64,000 nt of DNA. It comes from Duganella sp. Root336D2. Its GTDB lineage: Bacteria > Pseudomonadota > Gammaproteobacteria > Burkholderiales > Burkholderiaceae_D. Where the stretch lies: contig NZ_LMDB01000033.1 in the NCBI RefSeq assembly GCF_001425005.1, positions 63,238-127,237 on the forward strand. The letters run 5' to 3'. The notes under the pieces are model-generated. The model worked only from the letters and a program-made list of their open reading frames with translations, had not been told where the DNA came from and made no database searches. The position numbers and the translations under genes were made by a program. This document shows, in pieces, positions 47,863-56,375 of this stretch (the stretch's first letter is position 1; each line of letters starts with the position of its first letter).

Positions 47863-49364
47863 TATTGAACTCCTTTTGCGATGAACAGCAGTGCAATCGA
47901 GTTCACCAGGCTGGTGATGTCTTCCTTGCGTACGCCCGCGTCGCCATACTCCGCGAGCTGGTTGATGGTCGACGAGATCAGCACATTCCACTGCGCGATA
48001 TTGCCTTCCGCATAGGCGATGGCACGTTCATGGTCGAGCGCATTGCGCTGGATATCCGTCTTGTTCACCTTCGCAGCCAGGCGCCCGTTGGCATCGAGGT
48101 AGGAGGCAGCGCTCTTCCACACCTTGGTTTTGTCCTCAAAAGCTTTGCCGGAAGTCGCTTTCGTCGTTTCCACAGGCGCCAATGCAGCCCGCAGCTGCGT
48201 CGCCGCCATCTCTGCGCTTACGGTTTGCAAGGCTTGATGGCCATAGCTCAGCGAACGAAGCTGCTCGAGCTGCCAGTTCATTTTTGACTCGAGCAGTTGC
48301 AGCTCCATCGCCTGCAACTGGGCGTCCTTGGCTGCGGCGTTCGCCTTGGCCTGCTCCAGGTTGCGCAGCAAGAGGGCCGCCGCCAGGCGCGGCTTCTTCG
48401 CATCGGCAAGCGCCACGTGCGCCTGGTCGAACCATTCGGCCAGGCTGGCCAGCGCCGCGCTGGTGGCATGGCTTTCGCCCTTGCTGTCGACATTCCCGGC
48501 CAACGAAGCCAACGTCGCATCAAGCGCCTTCACCCTGTGCTCGGACACGAACTGGCGCGAGACAGGATCCGGCAGCTTTTCGATTTTTGCCAGCGCATCG
48601 CCAAGCTCTTTGGCGATGGACTTCAACTTATCCTGCGCCCGGGAAGGTTCTGCGGAGAGCTTTTCCAGCTCGCCGCTGTATTCCTTCGATAATTTGGCAA
48701 CCTGGTTGCGCGCCGCAAGGCTGGCCACCTTGGCGTCGATCATCGCCGAACGCGCGTCAGCCACTGCCTTCTGGGTGATCGCCAGCGCACCGCCCTTGAA
48801 TTCGAAACTGGAGCCGGCAGTCAGCCCGCTGCCCGAGCACTCGTCAACGGCGCTCATCCATGCTGCGCGCAGATATGCCGGTACGCCGGCATGGGACTGC
48901 AACCAATTGTCAAACGACTGCGTCACCAGGCTGCTGCAAGCAGGCATCTCAACGCCAGCGCGCGTAAACTCGATTTCCGCATCGTGCAGGTTGCCCTTCG
49001 CCCTTTCTTCTTTCCTGAGGGCGGCGGCCCAGGCGACAGCGACTTGCGGCGAACCGGCCAGCGCCAGCAACTGCTTCTCAATCGGCTCCTTCAACTGCGA
49101 CGCAACGCTGCCTTCAAATACCATGGCGCGGATCAGCGCATCGCGTTTGGCCTTCTGCAGTGCTTCTTCAGTCTTGAGCTGTTCGGCCAGCAGGGCTGCT
49201 TCACACTTGCGCGCGGCGCTGAGCTGGCCGGCGATATCGACCGACTTCCACGCTTCCTTGGCAGCCTCGCCCTGCTTGTGCCGCGTTTCGCTATACACTG
49301 CACAACCGGTGAGGTTGAAAAATGCCGGCAGCAAGGCGGCAATACATATCGTTCGAAATTGCAA
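47862..49364 (-). CDS. Large helical lipoprotein, unknown function
   Basis: The 500-residue product starts with a lipoprotein signal (MQFRTICIAALLPAFFNLTGC, Cys21) and continues as long Ala/Lys/Glu-rich helices with probable coiled coils (about 205-285 and 330-400). Cys pairs such as RKCEAAL and MPACSSL may matter. It has no recognisable domain. It is the first gene of an operon with a second lipoprotein and a small cytosolic helical protein; its start is divergent from the truncated hemoglobin gene, 30 bp apart. Confidence 0.75.
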   Translation of the reverse strand: MQFRTICIAALLPAFFNLTGCAVYSETRHKQGEAAKEAWKSVDIAGQLSAARKCEAALLAEQLKTEEALQKAKRDALIRAMVFEGSVASQLKEPIEKQLLALAGSPQVAVAWAAALRKEERAKGNLHDAEIEFTRAGVEMPACSSLVTQSFDNWLQSHAGVPAYLRAAWMSAVDECSGSGLTAGSSFEFKGGALAITQKAVADARSAMIDAKVASLAARNQVAKLSKEYSGELEKLSAEPSRAQDKLKSIAKELGDALAKIEKLPDPVSRQFVSEHRVKALDATLASLAGNVDSKGESHATSAALASLAEWFDQAHVALADAKKPRLAAALLLRNLEQAKANAAAKDAQLQAMELQLLESKMNWQLEQLRSLSYGHQALQTVSAEMAATQLRAALAPVETTKATSGKAFEDKTKVWKSAASYLDANGRLAAKVNKTDIQRNALDHERAIAYAEGNIAQWNVLISSTINQLAEYGDAGVRKEDITSLVNSIALLFIAKGVQ

Positions 49365-49394
49365 GCTACTCCCCTATTCAAAAGGACTGGCACT

Positions 49395-49868
49395 ATGCCC
49401 CAAGATCACGTTCCAACTTTGTACGAATGGGTTGGCGGCACCGAAGCCCTGAACCGCTTGACCATTCGTTTCTACCAGCACGTCAAGGCCGATGCACTAC
49501 TCGGCCCGGTCTTTGCCCACATGGGCGACCACCACCCCGCCCACGTTGCTGCCTTCCTCGGCGAAGTGCTGGGCGGCCCGTCCGCTTATTCGGAGGCGCA
49601 TGGCGGGCACGCGCACATGATCCAGCAGCACCTGAACCGCCACCTGTCGCAGCAGCAACGCCGCCGCTGGGTGGCGCTGCTGCTGGAGACTGCCGACGAA
49701 CTGGCCATGCCGGACGATCCTGAATTCCGTTCCGCCCTGGTGGGCTACCTGGAATGGGGCTCGCGGCTAGCCGTCATCAACTCCCAGCCCGGCGCGACGG
49801 TCGATGCCGACCAGCCGATGCCGAAATGGGGCTGGGGCGAGGTCAAGGGGCCGTATAACCCTTCGTAG
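49395..49868 (+). CDS. Group II truncated hemoglobin
   Basis: The 157-residue globin has LYEWVGGTEALNRLTIRFYQHV (helix A/B), VFAHMGDHHPAHVAAFLGEVLGGPSAYSE with the proximal His region, HAHMIQQHLNRHLS, and RRRWVALLLETADEL with the Trp at position G8 that marks group II (trHbO-like). It probably handles O2 or NO. The last 26 bp overlap the convergent hydrolase gene (49843-49868). Confidence 0.9.
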   Translation: MPQDHVPTLYEWVGGTEALNRLTIRFYQHVKADALLGPVFAHMGDHHPAHVAAFLGEVLGGPSAYSEAHGGHAHMIQQHLNRHLSQQQRRRWVALLLETADELAMPDDPEFRSALVGYLEWGSRLAVINSQPGATVDADQPMPKWGWGEVKGPYNPS

Positions 49869-50970
49869 CGCGTTTGCCGGGCTTCAGTGCCAGCGGGCGC
49901 ACGTAGGTCAACAGGCTGGCCAGCGTCTTGCCCGGCTCTTCCCACGGCATCATGTGCGCCGAATGCTCGAACCATACGCTTTGCTTGTATGGCGCCTTCA
50001 ACTGCGCCATCCATTTCACCACCGGCGCGGTTGGCGTGGTGTAGTCATGCCGGCCGAGGAACATCACGACCGGGATCGGGAACTGCCTGATGCCGGAGAA
50101 GTCCACCTCCGTCCATTCTTTCAGCACCGTGCCCAGCGTCATCTCGCTGCCCTCCCCGATCGCCTCCCAGTCGGCCTGGTCGTATTCGGGCGACAGCATC
50201 GGCGCGCGGAAGAAATACACCGAGTCGTTCTTGTAGGCGCTCAGGCCGCCGTAATACTGCGGCCACTTGCGGGCGACGATGATGCGCTCGCGCGTGATCG
50301 GCTCGTTGCCTGGATAGGGCGCGATGCTTTCCATCTCCTTCAGCGCTTCGGTGTTGTTGTGCTTTTTGGCCTGCTCGACGCCAAAGTCATAGCTGATGCG
50401 TTCGTTCTCGCGCATATTGGCGATCTGGCCGATGCCGACGTAGGCGTAGAACAGGTCCGGCCGTTTCAGCACGGCGCGCGTGGAGACCACAGTGCCCCAG
50501 CTATGGCCGATGATAACCAGCTTGTCCTTCTTGTATTTGGCGCGCAGGTGTTCGGCTACTTCGATCGCATCGTCGACGAAACGGTCAATGCGCAGCGTGC
50601 CGGCCACCGCTTCCCTGTCATTGGCGCGCAGGGTCTTGCCGACCGCGCGCTGGTCGTAATGCGCGACGGTGAAGTATTCCTCGATGGGACGCTGCCATTG
50701 CCAGGTGGTCGGCATGGCCGGCGATGCGGGGCCGCCGTGCACGAACAGGATCATCGGGTTGGACCGGTCCTGGCCGCGCACATTGATCCACTGGTCGATG
50801 CCGCCGATCCGGGTCTTGTAGGTTTCCTGCACGCCTTCGGGTGCAACGATGCGGGTCAGGTCTTCCACGGCGGCGCGGGCGCGCATGCACGGCGGAGATT
50901 CGGCGCAGGTCTGCGCCATCACAGAGCTGCTGATCCAGAGGGCAGCCAAGCCCAGCCAGGCTGATTTCAT
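49843..50970 (-). CDS. Secreted alpha/beta hydrolase (prolyl aminopeptidase-like)
   Basis: The 375-residue protein has a signal peptide (MKSAWLGLAALWISSSVMAQ) and an alpha/beta-hydrolase fold: ILFVHGGPASPAMP (oxyanion hole), YDQRAVGKT, the nucleophile elbow VIIGHSWGT, the acid GRHDYTTP and the His of SAHMMPWEEP. HGGP and DQRxxG fit the prolyl aminopeptidase group. The start at ATG 50970 follows AGGGA; upstream in-frame codons would hide the signal peptide. The 99 bp to the next gene are empty. Confidence 0.88.
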   Translation of the reverse strand: MKSAWLGLAALWISSSVMAQTCAESPPCMRARAAVEDLTRIVAPEGVQETYKTRIGGIDQWINVRGQDRSNPMILFVHGGPASPAMPTTWQWQRPIEEYFTVAHYDQRAVGKTLRANDREAVAGTLRIDRFVDDAIEVAEHLRAKYKKDKLVIIGHSWGTVVSTRAVLKRPDLFYAYVGIGQIANMRENERISYDFGVEQAKKHNNTEALKEMESIAPYPGNEPITRERIIVARKWPQYYGGLSAYKNDSVYFFRAPMLSPEYDQADWEAIGEGSEMTLGTVLKEWTEVDFSGIRQFPIPVVMFLGRHDYTTPTAPVVKWMAQLKAPYKQSVWFEHSAHMMPWEEPGKTLASLLTYVRPLALKPGKRATKGYTAP

Positions 50971-51069
50971 GCAGGTCCCTTTCGACAATCTTGTTTGCGA
51001 AATGCGCAACGATAATAGTGCAAATTTTGCATCTATGCTCGTCGCGGGACGAAAAAGAACCCCGCCGGC

Positions 51070-52005
51070 TTAAAAATTCACGCGTTCCAGTTCCACCACC
51101 AGCGGCATCTTGCGCACCTGCGTGTGGATGGAACCGATGTACTCCCCCAGCATGCCGATGAAGAAAGCCTGGATTGCGCCGAAGAAGAAGATACCGATCA
51201 GCAAAGGCGCCATGCCCAACTGGAAGGAATTCCAGAAGCACAGTTTGGCGACGAAAAAGGCCAGTGCCACAATCAAACTCAAAAATGCCAGCAGGAAGCC
51301 GCCCATCGCCATCAGCCGCAAGGGAATCTTGGAGTGATTGGTGATGCCCAGCATGGCGATATCGTACAAGGTGTAGAAATTGTTCTTCGTGATGCCGCGC
51401 GCGCGGCGCGGCTGCTTAAACTCCACCGTCGCAATCGGGAAGCCTATCTCGCACAGCAAGCCGCGGAAATACGGATAGGGATCATCGATCTTGCGCAAGA
51501 TGTCGAGCACGGCACGGTCGAACATGCCGGCACCAGTAGCGTTCTGCACCAGCGGCACATCGGAAATGCGCGTAATGAAACGATAGTAGGCTTTGCGCAC
51601 GAAGAACATGAGCGATGATTCTTCGCTCTCCGGCTTGACCGCCAGCACCGTCTTATAGCCGGCCTCCCACTTCTTGATGAACTCGGGAATCATCTCGGGC
51701 GGATCCTGCAAGTCCGAAGCGATCAGCACGCAGGCGTCGCCGTTGGCCTGCAAGATCGCATGGTAGGGCGACTTGATGTGGCCGAAGTTACGCGCATTGA
51801 CAATAATCTTCAGCCGCTTGTCGCGTGCAGCGAGTTCCTTCAGCTTGCGCAGCGTGCCATCGGTCGAGGCATTGTCGATGCAGATATGCTCGTAATCGTA
51901 GGGCTGGCTTGCCATGACTTCGGCGATGCGCTTGTATAGCTCATCGATGTTGTCTTCCTCGTTGTAGCACGGCGTTACTATGCTGATCAATTTTCTTTCC
52001 GACAT
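51070..52005 (-). CDS. GtrB/DPM1-like family 2 glycosyltransferase
   Basis: The 311-residue protein has a GT-A domain (SIVTPCYNEEDNIDEL, IDNASTDGTL, NFGHIKSPYHAI and the DxD-like IASDLQDPP), then two C-terminal membrane helices (about 230-255 and 268-292). This layout fits GtrB/ArnC-type transferases that load a sugar onto undecaprenyl phosphate at the inner membrane. It is the last gene of the ten-gene sugar operon, 4 bp after gtrA, and would attach the operon's sugar to the lipid carrier. Confidence 0.92.
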   Translation of the reverse strand: MSERKLISIVTPCYNEEDNIDELYKRIAEVMASQPYDYEHICIDNASTDGTLRKLKELAARDKRLKIIVNARNFGHIKSPYHAILQANGDACVLIASDLQDPPEMIPEFIKKWEAGYKTVLAVKPESEESSLMFFVRKAYYRFITRISDVPLVQNATGAGMFDRAVLDILRKIDDPYPYFRGLLCEIGFPIATVEFKQPRRARGITKNNFYTLYDIAMLGITNHSKIPLRLMAMGGFLLAFLSLIVALAFFVAKLCFWNSFQLGMAPLLIGIFFFGAIQAFFIGMLGEYIGSIHTQVRKMPLVVELERVNF

Positions 52006-52009
52006 CACG

Positions 52010-52426
52010 TCAACCTTTTTTATAAACCCAATGATTCATCAACAGCCACCCCAGAAGCACGCCAAACGGAATGCACCATAACTGTCCCAGGTAAGGACCC
52101 AGGCCCCAGGCGACCGCGAACAAGTGCAGCAGGCCGGCATTGACCGCATAGATCAAGGCATATGCCAGCACAAATCTGGCAAAGACTACCCTGTTCATGT
52201 GGCCATCGAATACCATCCGGCCAAAACTGAAATAATTGAAAATGACTCCCGCCACCGTCGAGATGAACAGGGCGGCCAGGTACGGCAAGGTAAGCAGGAG
52301 CAAGGCGGCATATACGGCATAGCCGAATGCCGTGTTGAGCATGCCGGCGCCGATAAAGCGCAGCAGCCTGGCGGCGGCGCCGGAATCAGGCTTTGCTGTG
52401 CCGGCGCCTTGGGACGGGATCGTCAT
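52010..52426 (-). CDS. gtrA: GtrA family membrane protein
   Basis: The 138-residue protein has four helices and the family pattern RFIGAGMLNTAFGYAVYAALL, FNYFSFGRMVF and MNHWVYKKG. GtrA proteins are thought to flip undecaprenyl-phosphate-linked sugars. It is paired with the GtrB-like gene that follows, as in O-antigen modification loci. This suggests the cluster's sugar is added to a surface polysaccharide from the periplasmic side. Confidence 0.9.
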   Translation of the reverse strand: MTIPSQGAGTAKPDSGAAARLLRFIGAGMLNTAFGYAVYAALLLLTLPYLAALFISTVAGVIFNYFSFGRMVFDGHMNRVVFARFVLAYALIYAVNAGLLHLFAVAWGLGPYLGQLWCIPFGVLLGWLLMNHWVYKKG

Positions 52427-52440
52427 GCTTGCTATTCCGC

Positions 52441-53493
52441 TCAGTTGCGCGGGTCGACAAACCAGCGGTAAGTACGATCGATGGCTGCTTCCAGCGCGCA
52501 GGTCTCGCGCACGCCAAGACGCCGCAGCGAGTGGCTCATTTCAGGAAACAGGTCGTCCTGTTGCGGCGCCTTGTTCAGGGTATTGAGCTGCACGCGCGGC
52601 TTCGGCGATACGTGTTCGCCGATCAGGCGTACCAGTTCGTTGTGGCTGACCGGGTGGGCACTGCCCAGGTTGAAGATGTCGCCATCGCCGCCCTTGACCA
52701 GCGCTGCCAGCGTCCACCATGCGGCATCGCTACCGTACAGGTAGGAGCGGCGCGCACTGCCGTCGCCATGGATGCGGATGTCGCTGCCGGTCAGGGCATC
52801 GCGCAGGAAGTTGTTGATCGCCCATGGGCGATCCAGCTCCTGATAGGCGCCGGTCAGCGTGAACGGACGCACGGTGGTTACCGGCAGCCGGTATTGGCTG
52901 CGGTAGATCGCCGCCACCTGCTCCGCCGAGCGCTTGGCATCGGCGTACACGGTATGCAGCTGGCCGGACGGAATTGGGAAGTAATCCGTTTCCTGCAGCG
53001 GCCCGGCGCGGTCCGGCGTGCCTGCCACCAGGCAGGAGCTGACGTTGACGAAACGCAGCAGGCCGTCCAGCTGGCAGGCCGCTTCCAGCGCGTTGGCGAT
53101 GCCGTTCACCGTGGTCTGGTGCACGCGCAGCGGGTCGGAAGAGTGCACGCGGTTGTTCGGGATGCCGGCTGCATGGACGATGTAGCTGGTGCCCTTGGCA
53201 AACTCGAAGGACGAGCGCACGTCCTGTGAGCGCAGGCGCACATCCAGACGGCCAGCCAGGTGCGGATACTTCTGCGGCCACTCGACGATATTGCGGGCGT
53301 ACAGGTCGAGCGTGATGCCGAGGTGGTATTCATCGTTCAGCGCAGCCACCATTTCAGCGACCCAGGTGCCCAGGAAGCCGGTGCCGCCGGTGACGGCGAT
53401 ATGCTGGCGCGCCAGTGCGCCGCGGATCTCAGGGTTGCCGGCGCAGGCCGCCAGGCAGTCCTGGCGCATTTCGGCGAAGCGTGTGGCGGTCAT
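52441..53493 (-). CDS. NAD(P)-dependent SDR (epimerase/dehydratase family)
   Basis: The 350-residue extended SDR has GGTGFLGTWVAEMV (nucleotide binding, about 36-49), VHAAGIPNN, SSCLVAGTPD and the catalytic pair YADAKRSAE. It resembles nucleotide-sugar reductases and epimerases. Within the operon it lies 2 bp after the aldolase gene and is a candidate for reducing or epimerising the CDP-sugar or its branch. The exact step is not determinable. Confidence 0.85.
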   Translation of the reverse strand: MTATRFAEMRQDCLAACAGNPEIRGALARQHIAVTGGTGFLGTWVAEMVAALNDEYHLGITLDLYARNIVEWPQKYPHLAGRLDVRLRSQDVRSSFEFAKGTSYIVHAAGIPNNRVHSSDPLRVHQTTVNGIANALEAACQLDGLLRFVNVSSCLVAGTPDRAGPLQETDYFPIPSGQLHTVYADAKRSAEQVAAIYRSQYRLPVTTVRPFTLTGAYQELDRPWAINNFLRDALTGSDIRIHGDGSARRSYLYGSDAAWWTLAALVKGGDGDIFNLGSAHPVSHNELVRLIGEHVSPKPRVQLNTLNKAPQQDDLFPEMSHSLRRLGVRETCALEAAIDRTYRWFVDPRN

Positions 53494-53495
53494 TG

Positions 53496-54524
53496 TCAGC
53501 CTTTCGTTGCGGCGGCAGTACGTTGTTCGGCGAGGTCGCGCGCAACCTCGATGATCAGGCTCTCCTGGCCAGCCACTGCATTGCGCTTGCCGAGCCCGAA
53601 GAAAATGTCGCGCGGGTCGACGTTATAGTCCTGGGCGGCGCGCGCCACCGGCTTGGCGAAACCGGAAAACACGCCGGCCAGGCCGGAAACGATAGACAGC
53701 GGCGAGATCGAAGGCGCCACCGGGTTGAATTCCTTCTCGGCGATGTCGGCCGCGTCGAGGATCTTGTACAGGTCGATGCCGGTCTCGAAGCCCATGCGCT
53801 CGAACACCGCCACCAGCACTTCCAGCTGGGTGTTGCCGGCGCCGGCGCCAAAGCCGCGGATGGTGCCGTCGATGATGGTGGCTCCGGCTTGCACCGCCTT
53901 CACCGAGTTGATCACCGCCATGCCCAGGTTGTTATGGCCGTGGAAGCCGACCGGAATCGACAGGCCGTTGGCCAGCGTGGAAATGCGTTCGCTCACTTCA
54001 TCCGGGAAGTAGGCCCCGGCCGAGTCCATGATGACGATCGCTTCCGCGCCGTAGGATTCCATTTTCCGGGCTTCTTCCAGCAGCACCGCCGGCGAGGCCA
54101 TATGGCTCATCATCAGCACGCCCCAGGCTTCCTTGCCGGCCTGGCGCACGTAACCGATGTGGCGGTCGGTCACGTCGGCCTCGGTGCAATGGGCGGCAAT
54201 GCGGAACACGTCGACGCCCAGGTCGATTGCCTTCGCCAGGTCCTTCTTGATGGTGCAGAAGCCGGGGATCACGTGGATGCCCAGGCGCGATGTCTCCAGG
54301 TGGGCGCGCGCGGTAGACAGGATCTCCTCGTCGCTCAGCCTGCACTCGCCGACCAGCATGGAGGAGGCGCCCAGGCCATTGCCGTGGCCGACTTCGACGA
54401 TCGGCACGCGTGCCGCGTCCGCCGCCTGGCAATAGGCCACGAACGCTTCGCGGCTTAGCTGGTGGCGCACTGCGTGGTTGCCGTCGCGTAGCGTCGGGTC
54501 GCTGATCAGGATTTTCTTAGCCAT
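53496..54524 (-). CDS. 4-hydroxy-2-oxovalerate aldolase family protein (DmpG/BphI-like)
   Basis: The 342-residue protein belongs to the class II pyruvate aldolases. It has LISDPTLRDGNHAVRHQLS (metal-binding Asp, Arg), HVIPGFCTIKKDLAKA, FRIAAHCTEAD, FHGHNNLGMAV (metal-binding H-x-H) and the C-terminal FFGLGKRNAVAGQE, matching DmpG/BphI throughout. The family reversibly joins pyruvate and an aldehyde into a 4-hydroxy-2-oxo acid and forms a channelled complex with an acylating aldehyde dehydrogenase, here encoded just upstream with an 8-bp overlap. There are no aromatic meta-cleavage genes nearby. In this operon it probably works in synthesis. ATG 54524 has AAGGAG upstream. Confidence 0.9.
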   Translation of the reverse strand: MAKKILISDPTLRDGNHAVRHQLSREAFVAYCQAADAARVPIVEVGHGNGLGASSMLVGECRLSDEEILSTARAHLETSRLGIHVIPGFCTIKKDLAKAIDLGVDVFRIAAHCTEADVTDRHIGYVRQAGKEAWGVLMMSHMASPAVLLEEARKMESYGAEAIVIMDSAGAYFPDEVSERISTLANGLSIPVGFHGHNNLGMAVINSVKAVQAGATIIDGTIRGFGAGAGNTQLEVLVAVFERMGFETGIDLYKILDAADIAEKEFNPVAPSISPLSIVSGLAGVFSGFAKPVARAAQDYNVDPRDIFFGLGKRNAVAGQESLIIEVARDLAEQRTAAATKG

Positions 54525-55419
54525 GTCGGCGCTCCTTGGATTGCGGTGCGGTGGCGATCATTTCAGCCATCGCGATCGCAGCGCAGTTGATGATGTCAAG
54601 ATTGCCGGCATATTGCGGCAGGTAGTCGCCGTTGCCCATCACCTTGATGGTGGTGACCACGCGGCCGCCGTCGACGGTGGGCGGCACGATCAACTGGTAA
54701 CCCGGCACATAAGTCTTCAGCCGTGCGACCATCGCGTCGACGGCGGCGCGGATGGCGTCCAGGTCCGGGTCGGCGATCTTGGCGTAGATCGTCGTCTGCA
54801 TATCGATCGGCGGATTGGCCGGGTTCAGGATCAGGATCGCCTTGGTACGCAGGGCGCCGGTGAAGCGCTGCAGCGCGTCCTCGGTGGTTTCAATGTATTC
54901 GTCCAGGTTGGCGCGGGTCGCCGGTCCGGCGCTGCGCGATGCGATGCTGGACGCCACTTCGATGTATTCAATGCCCTGGTGGACGCTGGCGATGGCGTTG
55001 GCGATCGGGATCGAGGACTGGCCGCCGCAGGTAATCATGTTGATGTTGCGCGCTCCGCTGTCAAGGCAGGCCTGGGCGTTGATGGCCGGGATGGCGAATT
55101 CGCCCAGCTTGGCAGGAGTCATGTCGACCACTGTTTTGCCCAGCTTTTCCAGCTGCGCCCAGTGTTCGGCGTGAGCCATGGCCGAGGTGCAGTCGAACAC
55201 CACATCGCAGATGGCCGGGTCCTTGACGATCGCCTCGATGCCGCGGTCGGATATCGGCACGCCCAACTGGCTGGCGCGCTTCATGCCTGCCGAATTGAAG
55301 TTACGTCCCGCGAACAAGGTGCAGGTCAGGTGCTGCGAACGCATTGCCTTGACCAGCAGGTCGGTGCCGATATTGCCGGAGCCGATGATCGCGATCTTCA
55401 GTTTGTCGGTTGATTTCAT
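54517..55419 (-). CDS. Acylating acetaldehyde dehydrogenase (DmpF/BphJ-like)
   Basis: The 300-residue protein has KIAIIGSGNIGTDLLVKAMRS in shortened form (Rossmann GSGNIG, about 13-18), DCTSAMAHAEHW, and NMITCGGQSSIP with the catalytic Cys. IYAKIADPDLDAI and the C-terminal NLDIINCAAIAMAE are typical. It interconverts acyl-CoA and aldehyde with NAD. It is paired with the aldolase gene (overlap 54517-54524), as in dmpFG and bphJI, so a channelling complex is expected. The upstream start overlaps the reductase stop (ATGA, 55416-55419). Confidence 0.92.
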   Translation of the reverse strand: MKSTDKLKIAIIGSGNIGTDLLVKAMRSQHLTCTLFAGRNFNSAGMKRASQLGVPISDRGIEAIVKDPAICDVVFDCTSAMAHAEHWAQLEKLGKTVVDMTPAKLGEFAIPAINAQACLDSGARNINMITCGGQSSIPIANAIASVHQGIEYIEVASSIASRSAGPATRANLDEYIETTEDALQRFTGALRTKAILILNPANPPIDMQTTIYAKIADPDLDAIRAAVDAMVARLKTYVPGYQLIVPPTVDGGRVVTTIKVMGNGDYLPQYAGNLDIINCAAIAMAEMIATAPQSKERRHG

Positions 55420-56375
55420 CTGTTTTCACTCATTTTTGGTGCGCTACCGCTTGCCAGGATGATCGCGGATTCCGCGGCAACGCCCTCGGCGGAAGAATAG
55501 GCTGGCTGATAGCCCAGCGCAGCGGCCAGTCTCTGCGTCGAATAATAGTGCGGCTTGCCGCCGGTAGCATTGACGCCTGCCGCCCCGGCAGCCAGTTCAT
55601 AGCGCAGGCCGAAGCGCTGCTGCATCAGGCTTAGCAGCTCGGTCTTGCTGATCGGCGCCCGGCTGTAGCAGTCCAGTGCCAGGTTGCCCGGCGCGCCATC
55701 GAGCACGCAGGCCACCATGCGGTGGAAGTCGTCCGGGTGCAAATAGTCGCGCACCATCTGGCTGTCGCTGGCCTGCAGCACCTGGCCGTCGCGAATTGCG
55801 CGCAGGATGTCGGTGATAAAGAAGCGACCCGCCAGGTCCTGGCTGCGGCTGAAGTAATTGAACACGCGCAGGTCCGTGATCGCATGGTCGGGCATGGCGC
55901 GGTGCTTGCACTCGGCGTGCAGCTTGGCAACCGCGTAGTAATCCTGCGGCGCCAGGTGGTTGATCGCCAGGCTGGCCACGGTATCCGGACCGGCCGGCTG
56001 CAGGAAGCCGCTGCCATAGGCGGCGCCGCTGCTGAGGAACAGGTAGCGGCGCTCCGGATTGGCGCGCAGGCCGGCCAGGGCCAGGTCGTCGTATTGCTGG
56101 GTAATCGCAAAGATGTCGCCGCCCATCCTGGCCGCCCGCTGCGGATCGCCAACCCCGACGAAATTCAGCACCGCTTCATGCGGCGCGCTGCCGTAGCTGT
56201 CGTAGCCGTGCACCGCGCAGTCCAGTTGCCGCGCCGCCAGCCAGTCTCGCATGGCAGCCTGGTCGCGCACGTACAGCAGGAGGTCGCGTCTGCCTTCGCG
56301 CGCCAGGGACAGGATCAGGTCCTTGGCGATCTGGCTGTTGGCACCGAGGATGGCAACGCGGCTCATGGGGTTCAC
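55416..56375 (-). CDS. NAD(P)-dependent SDR/epimerase-type oxidoreductase (possible YerF-like reductase)
   Basis: The 319-residue extended SDR has a variant nucleotide site, VAILGANSQIAKDL, the FLSSGAAYG strand with Ser, and YYAVAKLHAE as the Tyr-Lys pair. The GTG start at 56375 overlaps the stop of the ThDP enzyme gene (GTGA); ATG 56366 is the alternative. In yersiniose loci a reductase next to the YerE ThDP enzyme reduces the ketone of the new side chain. The position here suggests the same role, but sequence alone does not prove it. Confidence 0.82.
   Translation of the reverse strand: MNPMSRVAILGANSQIAKDLILSLAREGRRDLLLYVRDQAAMRDWLAARQLDCAVHGYDSYGSAPHEAVLNFVGVGDPQRAARMGGDIFAITQQYDDLALAGLRANPERRYLFLSSGAAYGSGFLQPAGPDTVASLAINHLAPQDYYAVAKLHAECKHRAMPDHAITDLRVFNYFSRSQDLAGRFFITDILRAIRDGQVLQASDSQMVRDYLHPDDFHRMVACVLDGAPGNLALDCYSRAPISKTELLSLMQQRFGLRYELAAGAAGVNATGGKPHYYSTQRLAAALGYQPAYSSAEGVAAESAIILASGSAPKMSENR

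Noticed and set aside
53496..55419. Aromatic meta-cleavage catabolic genes (dmpFG/bphIJ)
   Set aside because: No ring-cleavage dioxygenase, hydratase or decarboxylase genes are nearby, and the two genes are embedded in a CDP-sugar operon by overlaps on the upstream side and a 2-bp gap downstream.
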